Shown here: piece after piece, positions 18,070 to 27,288 of the stretch
Numbering within the stretch: position 1 is the first letter of the stretch
Layout of the letters: every line of letters starts with the position of its first letter
Assembly (NCBI GenBank): GCA_963709085.1
Contig: CAVPVB010000024.1
Span: 868,001 to 932,000, forward strand
Length of the DNA stretch: 64,000 nt
Reading direction: 5' to 3'
Origin: Rhodovastum sp963709085
GTDB lineage: Bacteria > Pseudomonadota > Alphaproteobacteria > Acetobacterales > Acetobacteraceae
Notes under the pieces: model-generated
Told to the model about the DNA's origin: nothing
What the model saw: the letters and a program-made list of their open reading frames with translations, nothing else
The model's database searches: none
Program-made: the position numbers and the translations under genes

Positions 18070-20662
18070 TCAGCGGCGGCGCACGCTGTGTGCCGCTGTC
18101 ATCTTGCGGTAGAACAGCGCCTTCGCAACTTCAACCAGTATCAGGTAGGCGGCGGTGACGCCGACCAGGAAAGCGAAGAACAGCGGCGGCGGCGGGACGA
18201 ACCCGAACCAGCTTCCCCACGGCGCCAGCGGCAGCGCGATCGCGACCATCACAGCGCCAGCCGTCGTCCCGACCAGGAACCGCCCCGGCCGGCTTCGGAA
18301 AAACAGGCGCCTGGTGCGGATGCAGAACACCACCAGCACCTGGGTGACCATCGATTCGATGAACCAGCCCGTCTGGAACAACGCCTCCCCCGCGCCGAGC
18401 AGCGCCAGCAGCGCATAGAAGGTCAGGAAGTCGAAGATCGAGCTGACCGGTCCGAACACCAGCATAAACCGCTCGATCAGCTTCACGTCCCATGCCACCG
18501 GGCCGGTGATCAATTCCGGGTCGACGTTGTCGAATGGAATCGCGATTTCCGACACGTTGTAGATCAGGTTGTTCAGCAGAATCTGGATTGGCAGCATCGG
18601 CAGGAACGGCAGGATCAACGCCGCCCCGGCCATGCTGAACATGTTGCCGAAATTCGAACTGGCGCCCATCAGCACGTATTTCGAAACGTTCTGCACCGTG
18701 CCGCGCCCGCCGACGATGGCTTCGCGCACGACCGAAAGATCATGGTCCAGAAGGATCAGGTCCGCCGCCGCACGTGCCACGTCGGCGGCGCCGTCCACCG
18801 AAATGCCCACATCGGCCGCATGCAGCGCCGGGGCGTCGTTGATGCCGTCGCCCATGAACCCGACGACATGGCCCAGCCGCTTCAGCGCCAGCAGCACCCG
18901 GTGTTTCTGTTGCGGGTTGACGCGGCAGAACAGGTTGACTTTCGCCACTTGTCCGATCAGCGCTTCTTCCGACAACTGCGTCAGCGCCTCGCCCGTCAGC
19001 ACGCCGGTGACCGGCACCCCGATCTCCTGGAACACATGGCGACTGACCCGCTCGTTATCGCCGGTCAGCACCTTGACCGTCACGCCCGCCGCCGCCATCG
19101 CCCGGATGGTTGCCCCGGCCGAGGCTTTCGGCGGATCGAGGAACACGGCAAAGCCCGCGAACACGAGGTTGGCCTCGTCGCTGGTGGCCGCCGTCGCGTG
19201 GGCCGCATCCACCTGGCGACTCGCCACGCCCAGGGCCCGGAATCCCTGCGCGCCGAGCCCGTCCAGGGTGGCCTCGAAAGCCCGGCGGGTCGCCTCATCC
19301 AGCGTCGCGACCTTCCCGTCCTGCCCGGCGGTACGTCCCGACAGGCGAAGCACGTCCTCCGGCGCGCCTTTGACGATCAGCAGACGAGAGCCCTCGTGCT
19401 CGACCAGGACCGACACCCGCCGCCGCTCGAAATCGAACGGCACCTCGTCGATCTTGCGCCATCCCGCCATGTCGAACGGGTGCGCGGCCATGATCGCCTC
19501 GTCCAGCGGGCTTTTCATGCCGCTTTCGAACTGGCTGTTGATACAGGCCAGCTGCCAGGCCTGCTCGTTCTCGGCGCCATGGCCGTCGACCGTGCGGACC
19601 AGCCTGATCGCCGCCTCCGTCAGCGTGCCGGTCTTGTCGGTGCACAGCATGTCCATGGCACCCAGGTCGTGCAGAGCCGACAGCCGCTTGACGATGACGC
19701 GCCGCTTCGACATCTGCATGGCCGACCGCGCCAGGGTCACGGTGACGATCATCGGCAGCAGCTCGGGCGTGAGACCCACCGCGAGCGCCACCGCGAACAT
19801 CAGCGATTCCAGCGCCGGTCGGTGGAACGACACGTTCACCACCAGCACGAACAGGATCATGAATATGGTGAACCGCATGATCAGCATGCCGAACCGGCGG
19901 ATGCCGATGGCGAAAGCCGTGGCCGGCGGTTTCTCGGCCAGGCTGGTGGCCAGATGCCCGAGCGCGGTTCGTGCTCCCGTGCGGCACACGAGGGCCGTCG
20001 CGGTGCCGCTGATGACCGAGGTGCCGGCAAACACCGTATTCGACGCGCCGGACGGCTCGTCCGTAGCCGGGGCGATGTCGCTGGCCTGCTTCTCGGCCGG
20101 GTACGGCTCGCCGGTCAGCAGCGCCTGATTCACGTACAGGTCGCGGCTTTCCAGCAGGCGGGAAATCGGCCGGGACCAGGTCGCCGGCGATCAGCTCGAC
20201 GATGTCGCCGGGAACAAGCTGGTCGATCGGCAACGAGACGCGGCCGCCGTCGCGCCGTACCGTCACCTGCACCGCGACCGAGCGTCGCAGCGCGGCGACG
20301 GCGTCCTGCGCGCGCATCTCCTGGACGAAGTCGAGGGAGATGCTCAGCAACACGATGGCCGCGATGATGACGAAGCTCGCGACATCACCCGTGGCCGCCG
20401 AGAGCGCGCTGGCGAGCAGCAGAATGATGATCAACGGATTGGCGAACCGCGCGAGGAACTGCAGTACGGGCGGCCGGCGCTTGTCGGCGGCGGCGTCGTT
20501 GGGACCGTACATCCCGAGCCGCTGCGCAGCCGAGGCGGCATCGAGGCCCGCTTCGGTCGTCGCCAGTTCAGCCAGCAGCCCCGCGACGGGCTTGCGCCGA
20601 ACGTCCGTGGCGCCTGGCGCGGCCGGGTTCGCGGCAATCCGACGAGGCGGGGCATACTTCAT
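18070..20662 (-). pseudogene. mgtA: Mg2+-translocating P-type ATPase, frameshifted
   Basis: Type IIIB P-type ATPase that imports magnesium. The full protein would be about 863 residues, normal for MgtA. An N-terminal cation ATPase domain (GLLAELATTEAGL, PLIIILLLASA), LLTGEPYPAEK, the phosphorylation motif CTDKTGTLT, KGAPEDV and MGDGINDAPALHAADVG are all present. The frame shifts near 20163-20165: LVAGDL...PAD is followed in another frame by SRLLESRDLYVNQ, explained by one extra T in GATTTCCCGCC. The start chosen is the ATG at 20662; an upstream TTG overlaps a pstB relic. No MgtC neighbour is present. Confidence 0.88.
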
Positions 20663-20666
20663 CGGA

Positions 20667-20880
20667 TCAACCAACTCGGCCTCTGACGTGATTCCGGGGG
20701 CGGCCAGGCCATGGGTTGGTGAACATCTGCACCGCCGCTCCCGCCTCGATCATCTCGCCCGGATAGAAGCCCAGACAGAAGAGCGCCACCTGGTCGGTGC
20801 AGCGCGCGCCTGCTGCAGATTACGCGTCACCAGCACGATCGTCACGCTACGCTTCAGCTCATCGATCAGATTCTCAGTCT
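20667..20880 (-). pseudogene. 3' fragment of pstB (phosphate ABC transporter ATPase)
   Basis: Minus strand reads ENLIDELKRSVTIVLVTRNL and QQAR, then after a frame change DQVALFCLGFYPGEMIEAG and MFTNP, ending RGRVG and stop. This follows the PstB C-terminus (EELIxELK...IVTHNMQQA...GxLIExG...FTNP...TGRFG). The His of THNMQQ is replaced by Arg. Walker motifs are missing. The stop lies 5 bp inside the mgtA start. A dead remnant. Confidence 0.65.
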
Positions 20881-20954
20881 TCAGGCAGCCGCTATCAGCT
20901 CCTGCGCGCCTTCGCGCGCGAGACCGGGGTGACGCCGCCCACTACCGGGCCGCG

Positions 20955-21350
20955 ACCCTTGCCTGACCGGTCCGGCGGCACGATCAATGTATCGAGGGCG
21001 ACCATGGCTCCGCCTTCTTCCATCCTGAAAGCGCCGCCGCGCGCGCGGCCATCGCCTGCCAGGTAGCGTTGCAGCGGCGCGCGGACGGGGATGCGAATAT
21101 CGGACGGCGGCTCTACCCGCTGCTGGCGGGTGCGGGGTTCGAGGCGGTACGCGTCTCGCCGCGCACGGTCTACGCCGACGCCAGCCGCTCCGCCCTCGTG
21201 GGCGGCTTCACCAGACTTAGCTTCACGGCGATGATCAAGGGGGGGCGTGGGCGCGCGCTGGCAGCCGGTCTCGCGACGCTGGATGCCTTCGACACAGGTA
21301 TTCGCGCGCTGCGCCGGACAGCAGACGAGCCGGACCGAGGGTTCTGCCGG
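20955..21350 (+). pseudogene. C-terminal fragment of a SAM-dependent methyltransferase
   Basis: Plus strand reads SGGTINV and, one frame over, IEGDHGSAFFHPESAAARAA, then IGRRLYPLLAGAGFEAVRVS, PRTVYADASR, and GIRALRRTA. This is the order seen in UbiE-like methyltransferase C-termini: the GGT-I-x-IEGDHG strand, IGRxLxxLLxxAGF, and the terminal helix. The nucleotide-binding N-terminal half and the usual FxYTFFK end are missing and at least one frameshift is present. Confidence 0.55.
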
Positions 21351-21391
21351 TGGAACCGCCGCTCCCCACCCCAAGCGGGTCCGGCTCGCCT

Positions 21392-22283
21392 TCATCGGAA
21401 AGGCGCTCGACTCCCGGCGGTCAGCTTGTCCTGGGTTTTCGTGTCGAAGTCGCCGGCATCGTGGCGCTCATGCAACTGGCTCGACGGCTCGCCCTGTATG
21501 CGGTTCACCATGCGCCCACGCTTGACAGCGGGCCGTTCACCGATCGCCGTCGCCCATCGCTGCACGTTGGTGTAGGATTGCACGTCCAGGAACGCGGCGG
21601 CATCGTAGAGCCAGCCCTTTACCAGCCCGCCATACCAGGGCCAGCCTGCGATATCGGCGATCGTGTAGTCGGCACCCGCGAGATACTCGGTCTCGGCCAG
21701 GCGACGGTCGAGCACGTCGAGCTGGCGCTTGACCTCCATGGCGAACCGATCGATCGGGTATTCCATCTTCGTCGGCGCATAGGCGTAGAAATGGCCGAAG
21801 CCGCCGCCGAGGAAAGGGGCGCTGCCGATCTGCCAGAACAGCCATGAGAGGCATTCGGCCCGGGCCGCGACCTCGGTCGGCAGGAAGGCGCCGAATTTCT
21901 CGGCCAGGTACACCAGGATCGCGCCGGATTCGAAAACCCGGATCGGCGTCGGGCCGCTGCGGTCGACCAGGGCCGGGATCTTGGAGTTGGGGTTGATGGC
22001 CACGAAGCCGCTGCCGAACTGGTCACCCTCTCCGATCCGGATGAGCCAGGCATCGTATTCCGCTCCGCGATGGCCGAGGGCCAGGAGCCTCCTCGAGCAT
22101 CACCGGCACCTTCATGCCGTTCGGCGTGGCCAGGGAGTAGAGTTGAAGCGGGTGGCGGCCGACCGGCAGTTCCTTGTCGTGGGTGGGGCCCGCGATCGGG
22201 CGGTTGGTGTTGGCGAAGCGCCCGCCATTGGCCTTGTTCCAGGTCCAGACCTTGGGCGGGGTGTACTCGGGCGGCATGGTCAT
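21392..22283 (-). pseudogene. yghU: Glutathione S-transferase YghU, frameshifted
   Basis: Glutathione transferase/disulfide-bond reductase of the YghU group. The ATG at 22283 follows AGGAG. The N-terminus has KVWTWNKANGG, GPTHDKELPVG and LYSLATPNGMKV, all near-identical to the family. Near 22087 the frame shifts: EEA... should read EELLALGHRGAEYDAWL, and one surplus G in gaggaggctcctgg accounts for it. From IRIGEGDQFGSGFVA on, the frame is clean through AINPNSKIPALVD and KMEYPIDRFAME. The C-terminal tail differs from the usual end. Confidence 0.85.
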
Positions 22284-22563
22284 CGATAAGCTCCTGGTGA
22301 GGGGCCTGCTGCAGGCGGCCCCGGGCGCGACGAAGCTATTCCACGAGGTGGGGGCGGGGGGACACAACTGCGAGGGCAGCGACGCGTGACCGGCGCGCTG
22401 CTATGTGCCGGAGCTGGCCTGGCGCGCGGTGATGCCGCGGTTACAGGTTGTGGCAACTCCCCCCCTGACAGCGGGAGCCGCGGCCCGCACCGCGACGCGA
22501 GGGTACGTTCGGGTCGGGTCTGGTGTTATAATGTTACTCTCGCAACCCAGGAGAGTCCCCCCA

Positions 22564-22875
22564 GTGAAACTGGCATGGATGGTCGCGTTCATCATCAGCC
22601 TGTCCTGCGGCATCGCCAAGGCCGGCAACGACCCGTCCTTCGTCCCCGGCACCTGGACCGGCACGGGTGTCTTCCAGCTGAAGGACAAGATCACCGCCTG
22701 CCCCGAGGTCATAATGCGATTCTCCGCATCGCCGGCCAGCTACGCCTTTGCGGGCTCCTCGCTCAAATGCGGGGAGCTGTCTCGCGACGACCCCGCGCAC
22801 CCTCCCTACGACCTACCGTGGTCCGGTAAGTTCGGAATGATATTCTTTGTAATCCCAATGCTTTACGCCGCATGA
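22564..22875 (+). pseudogene. Small secreted protein truncated by an insertion sequence
   Basis: A GTG start preceded by AGGAGA gives a clear signal peptide (VKLAWMVAFIISLSCGIAKA) and a mature part beginning GNDPSFVPGTWTGTG, with two cysteines (CPEV, KCGEL). After LPW at about 22820 the frame enters transposon-derived sequence and stops at MLYAA. The family is unknown; the native C-terminus has been lost. Confidence 0.5.
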
Positions 22876-22884
22876 TTGACGAAC

Positions 22885-23673
22885 TTCTTTCCTGGCGTGC
22901 CGGTCAGCTTCGAAGATCGGCGAGGCTGCCTCGCGCAGGTAGTGAAAATGGCACAGTTGGTGTGGAACATTGGGAAGCGCCCGCGCCACCGCCCGGCGGA
23001 TCGAAGCCTGCCCGTCGCTGACCACTCCGCTCACCGGAACCCCCACTGCGGTCGCCACCTCCCGCAGCAGCGGGATCAGATCGTCGGCCGTACTGGAAAG
23101 CAGAGCGCGTGCCAGCAACACTTCGCCGCAGATGCAGTCGCGCACCACCCACAGAACCTCATGCCCGGCATCCGGCTGCAGGCCATCGATCGCCAGGATC
23201 ACCCGCCCTTGCGCCGCCAGCAGTGCGCGCAGCCGAGTGCTGTCCGTCAGCGACGTCGCCAGCAAGTCATCGTAGCGGTCAAGCAGGTTGCTCACCCTGC
23301 GTTCAGCGATCTCCACGCCGCGCGCACGCAGCGCCTGGTGGATCTCGGGGATGCTGCGGTGATCGCGATGGCGCAGAACCCCCACCAGCGCAATCACATC
23401 CAGTCCGAACTCGTGCTCCAGCAGGGCGATGGCGGTTTCCGCCTTGGGCCGGTAAGGACGGTGGTGGCGCGCGCAGCCAGCCCGCTCGCAACGCCGGATC
23501 TTCAGACGCAGCCGCACCCGGCCCGACAGCGTCTCCAGAGTGCGGTGGTTCTCGTAGCGCACCCGCATCGGGCGGTTGCAGTGCGGACAGGCGCTTTGCA
23601 CCGGCCTCGCTACAGAGGCGGCCGGGGAAATTCGGACAGGGCGATAAGTGGAAAATCTGCCTGAGAGCGGCAA
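22885..23673 (-). pseudogene. Transposase, unclassified family, truncated at the C-terminus
   Basis: The N-terminal zinc-ribbon CPHCNRPMRVRY, then an HTH-like region, AIDGLQPDAGHEVLWVVRD, VVSDGQASIRRAVARALP and LCHFHYLREAASPIFEADR. The pattern (DG...D...GVVSDGQ...HFHYLREA) is that of DDE transposases with a Cys zinc ribbon. After KEVRQS at about 22885 the frame runs into unrelated sequence, so the last catalytic region is missing. It cannot be active by itself. Confidence 0.7.
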
Positions 23674-23697
23674 GGATGCCGCGGATCAGGAGAGAGA

Positions 23698-23845
23698 ATG
23701 GCAAAGCAAGCGCGGCGGACGCACAATCCGGCTTTCAAGGCGAAGGTGGCGTTGGCCGCCGTCGAAGGGGAGAAGACGCTGGCCGAGTTGGCGCAGCAGC
23801 ATGACGTGCATCCGAATCAGATCACGGCCTGGAAGGCGCACCTGG
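23698..23845 (+). pseudogene. IS3-family OrfA, N-terminal fragment
   Basis: MAKQARRTHNPAFKAKVALA and ELAQQHDVHPNQITAWKAHL match the HTH part of IS3-family OrfA. After 49 codons it is interrupted by an IS630 element whose end sits at the TA at 23846. The frame happens to stay open into the IS630 transposase. Confidence 0.75.
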
Positions 23846-24942
23846 TACACCAATTCCGTGGAACCGACCAGTTGCGCCCAATTCCCGAGGGGGGTCGACA
23901 CGTTGTAGATCGGGCCGATCCGTCGACCTATGCAGTCGGTGAGGCGATCGGCGTGACCCATCAGACCGTGCAGCGATGCCTTGATCGGGCGGTACGGTTT
24001 GAGGTGATGGCGGCGCTCGAGGACAGCCCCCGGCCTGGCAAAGAGCCGACGATCACGGATGACGCCAAGGCTTGGGTGGTTTCGCTGGCCTGCCAAAAGC
24101 CCAAGGAGGTGGGATATCCACACGAGCTTTGGACGACGCGACTGCTGGCGTGCCACATCAGGGAGCATGCCGAAACGGCAGAGCATCCCTGCCTGACCCG
24201 CCTCGCTCAAGGCACGGTCTGCGAGATCCTCGACCAGCACGAGGTGAAGCCACATAAGGTTCGCTACTATCTCCAACGCCGCGATGAGGCGTTCGGAGAG
24301 AAGATGGCCGAAGTTCTTTGCGTCTATCGCGAGGTTGCGGTCCTGCGTGCAAGCGATGCCACCGAGCCGAAGGTCGCGGTCATCTCCTACGATGAGAAGC
24401 CGGGCATCCAGGCGATCGGTAACACTGCCCCCGATCTTCCGCCGGAGCCAGGGTCTCATCCCGGTTGGGCGCGTGACCATGAATACAAGCGTCATGGCAC
24501 GCTGAGCTTACTCGCCGGGATCGACCTGCTCACGGGCAAAGTTCATGCCTGCGTCGAGAATCGGCATCGCTCAAGGGAATTCGTCGGCTTTCTGAAAACG
24601 CTCGATGCCGCTTATCTGACGGACACCGCCATCAAGCTGATCCTCGACAACCACTCCGCGCACATCTCCAAGGAAACCAAGAGGTGGCTTGCCACCCAGC
24701 CTGAGGGCCGCTTCACCTTCGTGTTTACCCCAAAACACGGCTCCTGGCTCAATCTGGTGGAAGGCTTCTTCTCAAAGATGGCGCGGTCCGTGCTCCGCGG
24801 CATTCGCGTCACATCCAAAGATGAACTCAAAGCAAGGATCCTCGCCTACCTCGATGACCTCAACCGCGATCCCGTCGTCCACACCTGGACCTACAAGATC
24901 CATGCAGCCGCGTGATACAACTCGTTCCATGGAAACGCTGTA
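23846..24942 (+). mobile_element. IS630-family insertion sequence
   Basis: About 1.1 kb. The ends are imperfect inverted repeats: left TACACCAATTCCGTGGAAC, right (reverse complement) TACAGCGTTTCCATGGAAC, each at a TA dinucleotide as expected for IS630 targeting. The outer CCTGG...CCAGG bases are also complementary. It lies inside an IS3 orfA fragment. Confidence 0.75.
23884..24915 (+). CDS. IS630-family transposase
   Basis: A DDE transposase. Its start is uncertain, because the reading frame is continuous with the upstream IS3 OrfA fragment from 23698 (405 codons in all). Visible are an HTH (EAIGVTHQTVQRCLDRA), VISYDEKPGIQAI (first Asp), LILDNHSAHISKETK (second Asp) and HGSWLNLVEGFFSKMARS (Glu). 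These are the full D-D-E set. The frame has no lesion, so the protein may still function. The N-terminus (RHVVDRADPSTYAVG) is shorter than usual for the family; the fused OrfA segment would give it a foreign DNA-binding head. Confidence 0.85.
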   Translation, partial: PEGGRHVVDRADPSTYAVGEAIGVTHQTVQRCLDRAVRFEVMAALEDSPRPGKEPTITDDAKAWVVSLACQKPKEVGYPHELWTTRLLACHIREHAETAEHPCLTRLAQGTVCEILDQHEVKPHKVRYYLQRRDEAFGEKMAEVLCVYREVAVLRASDATEPKVAVISYDEKPGIQAIGNTAPDLPPEPGSHPGWARDHEYKRHGTLSLLAGIDLLTGKVHACVENRHRSREFVGFLKTLDAAYLTDTAIKLILDNHSAHISKETKRWLATQPEGRFTFVFTPKHGSWLNLVEGFFSKMARSVLRGIRVTSKDELKARILAYLDDLNRDPVVHTWTYKIHAAA

Positions 24943-25453
24943 CCAGGCAGGATTGCAAAGGGCTTCTACAAGACAAACCGTTATATTTCAATGGCAACCG
25001 CTGGCGCCGACTTTGGAAAGCGACAGCGCGCGCGAGGCGCCTACGCTCGCCATCGTCCAGCTTCATGCGCCGCGGCGAAGCGTCTATCCTCCCCAGATCG
25101 GTTCACTTGGCGCACCCGAGAGAAAAGGCGCCGTTTCATGGAGGCCGGCATGGCGGCGGTAGTTTCGGGACTTGTTCTCTACGCGGTCGCGGCGGTGGCG
25201 ACTGGCAGTCAGACCATTGGGATCCTCTCCGTAGCGGCAGCCGCAGCGGCGCGGGTGGCGGGCTATCCGGTGCCGCTTCTCGTTCTGGCGCTGTGAGACC
25301 CACAGACCGTTGCATGGCGGGCCCTCCCCCAATCTCAATATGATGTATGATAGCTGTCGAACGTAAACGGGGATGCAATCAAGAAACCGCCGCCGTCAGG
25401 TTCATCGAAGGCGCCGCCACCTCGCTACGGACGCCGCCGGTGCTCCCGCCGAG
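24943..25453. other. Intergenic stretch after the IS630 copy
   Basis: No supported gene. One short frame from 25138 encodes a 52-residue hydrophobic peptide (MEAGMAAVVSGLVLYAVAAV at its start) with two possible membrane helices. No ribosome site or family likeness supports it. Confidence 0.4.
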
Positions 25454-25618
25454 ATGATTGCGTCATCACCTGGCGCGGTCCGGAAGCCGACTATGATCCG
25501 GTTCGATGCCGTGTTGCTGGCCCGCGTCGACAGGGCCGCGAAGCGCCGCGGCACCAGCCGGTCCGGATGGATCGCCTACACGATCGGCAAGGCTCTGGAC
25601 GATGAGGGGGCACCATGA
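25454..25618 (+). CDS. Small ribbon-helix-helix-like protein
   Basis: A 54-residue protein from the ATG at 25454; ATGs at 25373 and 25493 are alternatives. KPTMIRFDAVLLARVDRAAK followed by RRGTSRSGWIAYTIGKAL has the strand-helix-helix pattern of RHH DNA-binding proteins (polar-hydrophobic strand MIRFD, helices LLARVDRAAKR and SRSGWIAYTIGKALDD). The stop overlaps the next start as ATGA. Position in front of a DUF29 gene suggests an antitoxin-like or autoregulatory role; this is inference. Confidence 0.6.
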   Translation: MIASSPGAVRKPTMIRFDAVLLARVDRAAKRRGTSRSGWIAYTIGKALDDEGAP

Positions 25619-26055
25619 GCGACCTGTACGAGCGCGACTTCTATGGCTGGGCCAACGAACAGGCGGCGCTGCTGCGCGCCGGCAACCTGTCGGCTGCCGA
25701 TATTGAGCACATCGCCGAGGAAATCGAGAGCATGGGCCGCCGCGAAAAGCACGAGCTGACCAGCCGGCTCGGCGTCCTGCTGCTGCACCTGCTGACGTGG
25801 CAATTCCAGTCGGACCGCCGCGGAAAAAGCTGGCGCCTGTCGATCGAGAACAACCGCGACGCGCTGCACCAGCACATGGCAGACAACCCGGGCCTCAAGG
25901 ACAAGATGCCCGAGGCGATGACGGCCGCCTATCGTTGGGCACGCCGCAACGCCGCCGGTGAAACCGACCTGCCGGCCACCACCTTCCCGGCCGAGTGCCC
26001 ATGGTCGTTCGACCTGGCGCTGGACGACAGGTTCTGGCCAGACGCCACGCCATGA
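25615..26055 (+). CDS. DUF29-family protein
   Basis: A 146-residue DUF29 protein. The N-terminus LYERDFYGWANEQAALLRAG and IEHIAEEIESMGRREKHEL are the family signature. The LLLHLLTWQFQSDRRGKSWR helix and the C-terminal ECPWSFDLALDDRFWPD are also typical. The function of DUF29 is not known. It overlaps the RHH-like gene upstream and a small secreted-peptide gene downstream, each by 4 bp, so the three are probably translated together. Confidence 0.85.
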   Translation: MSDLYERDFYGWANEQAALLRAGNLSAADIEHIAEEIESMGRREKHELTSRLGVLLLHLLTWQFQSDRRGKSWRLSIENNRDALHQHMADNPGLKDKMPEAMTAAYRWARRNAAGETDLPATTFPAECPWSFDLALDDRFWPDATP

Positions 26056-26267
26056 AGATGATCCGCGCCGTCGCGTTGGTCACCGGCTTCGCCATCGCGA
26101 TCTTCGGCGCCGCCAGCCTGGCCGCGCCTGGCGAGGCTGCTGCGGGTTACTGGACCACGCGATGCAACCACTGGGGCTGCCAGCGGGTCTATGTTCCGAC
26201 CTGCCACCGTCGGGTCGTGGGGTACAACAGGTGGGGGCATCCAATTTTCCGCGAGGTCTGCCACTGA
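26052..26267 (+). CDS. Small secreted protein
   Basis: A 71-residue product, started at the ATG that overlaps the DUF29 stop (ATGA). MKMIRAVALVTGFAIAIFGA is a signal peptide, cleaved near GEAAA; the mature part is about 40 residues with four Cys (RCNHWGCQRVYVPTCHRR, VCH) and several His and aromatic residues. The spacing would allow two disulfides or a metal site. No known family. The tight coupling to DUF29 is unusual. Confidence 0.65.
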   Translation: MKMIRAVALVTGFAIAIFGAASLAAPGEAAAGYWTTRCNHWGCQRVYVPTCHRRVVGYNRWGHPIFREVCH

Positions 26268-26269
26268 CC

Positions 26270-26480
26270 GGCGCCGACCGCAACGGTGGCCACGCCGGCG
26301 AGCCCCGCTCCCTGCAGCAGTGGCCGGGCGACTGCCAGGATGGCGCGTTCCGCCGTGGCGGTGCCGTCCACTGCGGCAGGCCCGGCCGCCCGGGCCCTTC
26401 GCGTCAAAACGCCCCGCCCCAGTCCAAAGGGCGGCACGGCAGCCGGTCTTGCCGAGATCGACCGCCAGCACGCCGGTCAT
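26270..26480 (-). pseudogene. N-terminal fragment of a BadF-type N-acetylglucosamine kinase
   Basis: Minus strand starts MTGVLAVDLGKTGCRAALW, the phosphate-1 loop of BadF/BcrA-type sugar kinases. After a frame change near 26410 comes GPAAVDGTATAERAILAVAR and LLQGAGLAGVATVAVGAG. The sequence stops at the end of the secreted-peptide gene. Catalytic and C-terminal regions are missing. Confidence 0.55.
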
Positions 26481-26489
26481 GCCGCAGAA

Positions 26490-26936
26490 ACTCTCGATCG
26501 CTCGGCCGCGGCAGATCGCAGCCGGATGCTGGCCCAGGGCCATTTGCTGGTCGAGCGTGATTGTGCCGCCACGCCCCAGTTCCAGCCCGGCGACGAGGGT
26601 GCTGGCGACGGCAGCGCGGCACTGCAGATCGCGGGCAGGCACACCGGCAGCCATCGCCGGCAGGAAGCGCGCGGGTTCGGCGCCGTCGTTCGGCCGCAGG
26701 CGGATACGCCCGATCGCATCGCTGACCTGCCAGATTTCGGGCCAGCGGGTCCGATAGAACTCCGCCCACGAAGGCAGGCGCAACGCCACCAGGCAGGCGC
26801 GCAACAGCTCCGTCAGGGCTGGCGCCGCCGCACGAGCCAGTCGGCCGCAGCCAGCATGCGGGCGCGCTCCAACAACAACCGCCGCAGCGTCTCGGCGGCG
26901 TGGTGCGCGGCGCGGGCTTCGGGCGCGCTTGTCGCG
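26490..26936 (-). pseudogene. C-terminal fragment of scpA (segregation and condensation protein A)
   Basis: Minus strand reads LLLERARMLAAADWL, then after an internal gap LTELLRACLVALRLP, EIWQVSDAIGRIRL and CRAAVASTLVAGLEL, ending near TLDQQ. This order matches the ScpA C-terminal half, including the winged-helix ASTLVAGLEL. The N-terminal kleisin part is absent and a frameshift lies near 26815. Since scpA is usually important, an intact copy should be elsewhere in the genome. Confidence 0.6.
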
Positions 26937-27283
26937 TGTCCTTAATCGTGAGAATCCGGCGGCGAAGGCAACCTCGGCGGCAATTTCGTACCCTTATTGA
27001 TGATACAAAATGCCCTTAACCGCGAGAATTCTGCCCCTTATCCATGATATAAACATCCTCAATCGTGATACAAAAATCACTTCCGCCTTGACCTCGCAGG
27101 GCCTTGCAGGCTGCGGATGCAATCCCGGATGGCTGCACGCCCGATCTCCATTTTCGCCGCCACTGTGTATCACCAATACGAGTACCAGATTCATACAATT
27201 AAGGGTATTTTCTCATGGAATAGAGATCACGTAATCAGTTGAAATTTTCCAATATGCCGTATCATGATTAAGGAATTTCGACA
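26937..27283. mobile_element. 347-bp element with TGTC...GACA ends and subterminal repeats
   Basis: The outer ends read TGTCCTTAATCGTGAG at left and, in reverse complement, TGTCGAAATTCCTTAATCAT at right. Inside the left end are five direct copies of a motif near CTTAATCGTGATACAAAA at 26941, 26993, 27014, 27037 and 27058, the last four spaced 21-23 bp. The right end has inverted copies at about 27163, 27186, 27215 and 27255. No gene lies between. The arrangement resembles paired ends of a Tn7/TniA-like transposon reduced to a non-coding element, or a cluster of binding sites. No direct repeat of the flanks was found. Confidence 0.6.
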
Positions 27284-27288
27284 GCGGG

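Noticed and set aside
17803..20367. An 854-codon open frame on the plus strand opposite mgtA
   Set aside because: Antisense shadow; the minus strand carries all P-type ATPase motifs.
23846..24942. A composite transposon bounded by the IS630 copy and the IS66/IS1634 fragments
   Set aside because: The flanking elements are different families and two are incomplete, so they cannot act as a matched pair.
26937..27283. A CRISPR array from the regularly spaced repeats
   Set aside because: Repeats are only 17-18 bp, imperfect, spaced 21-23 bp start to start, and invert in the second half; there are no spacers or cas genes.
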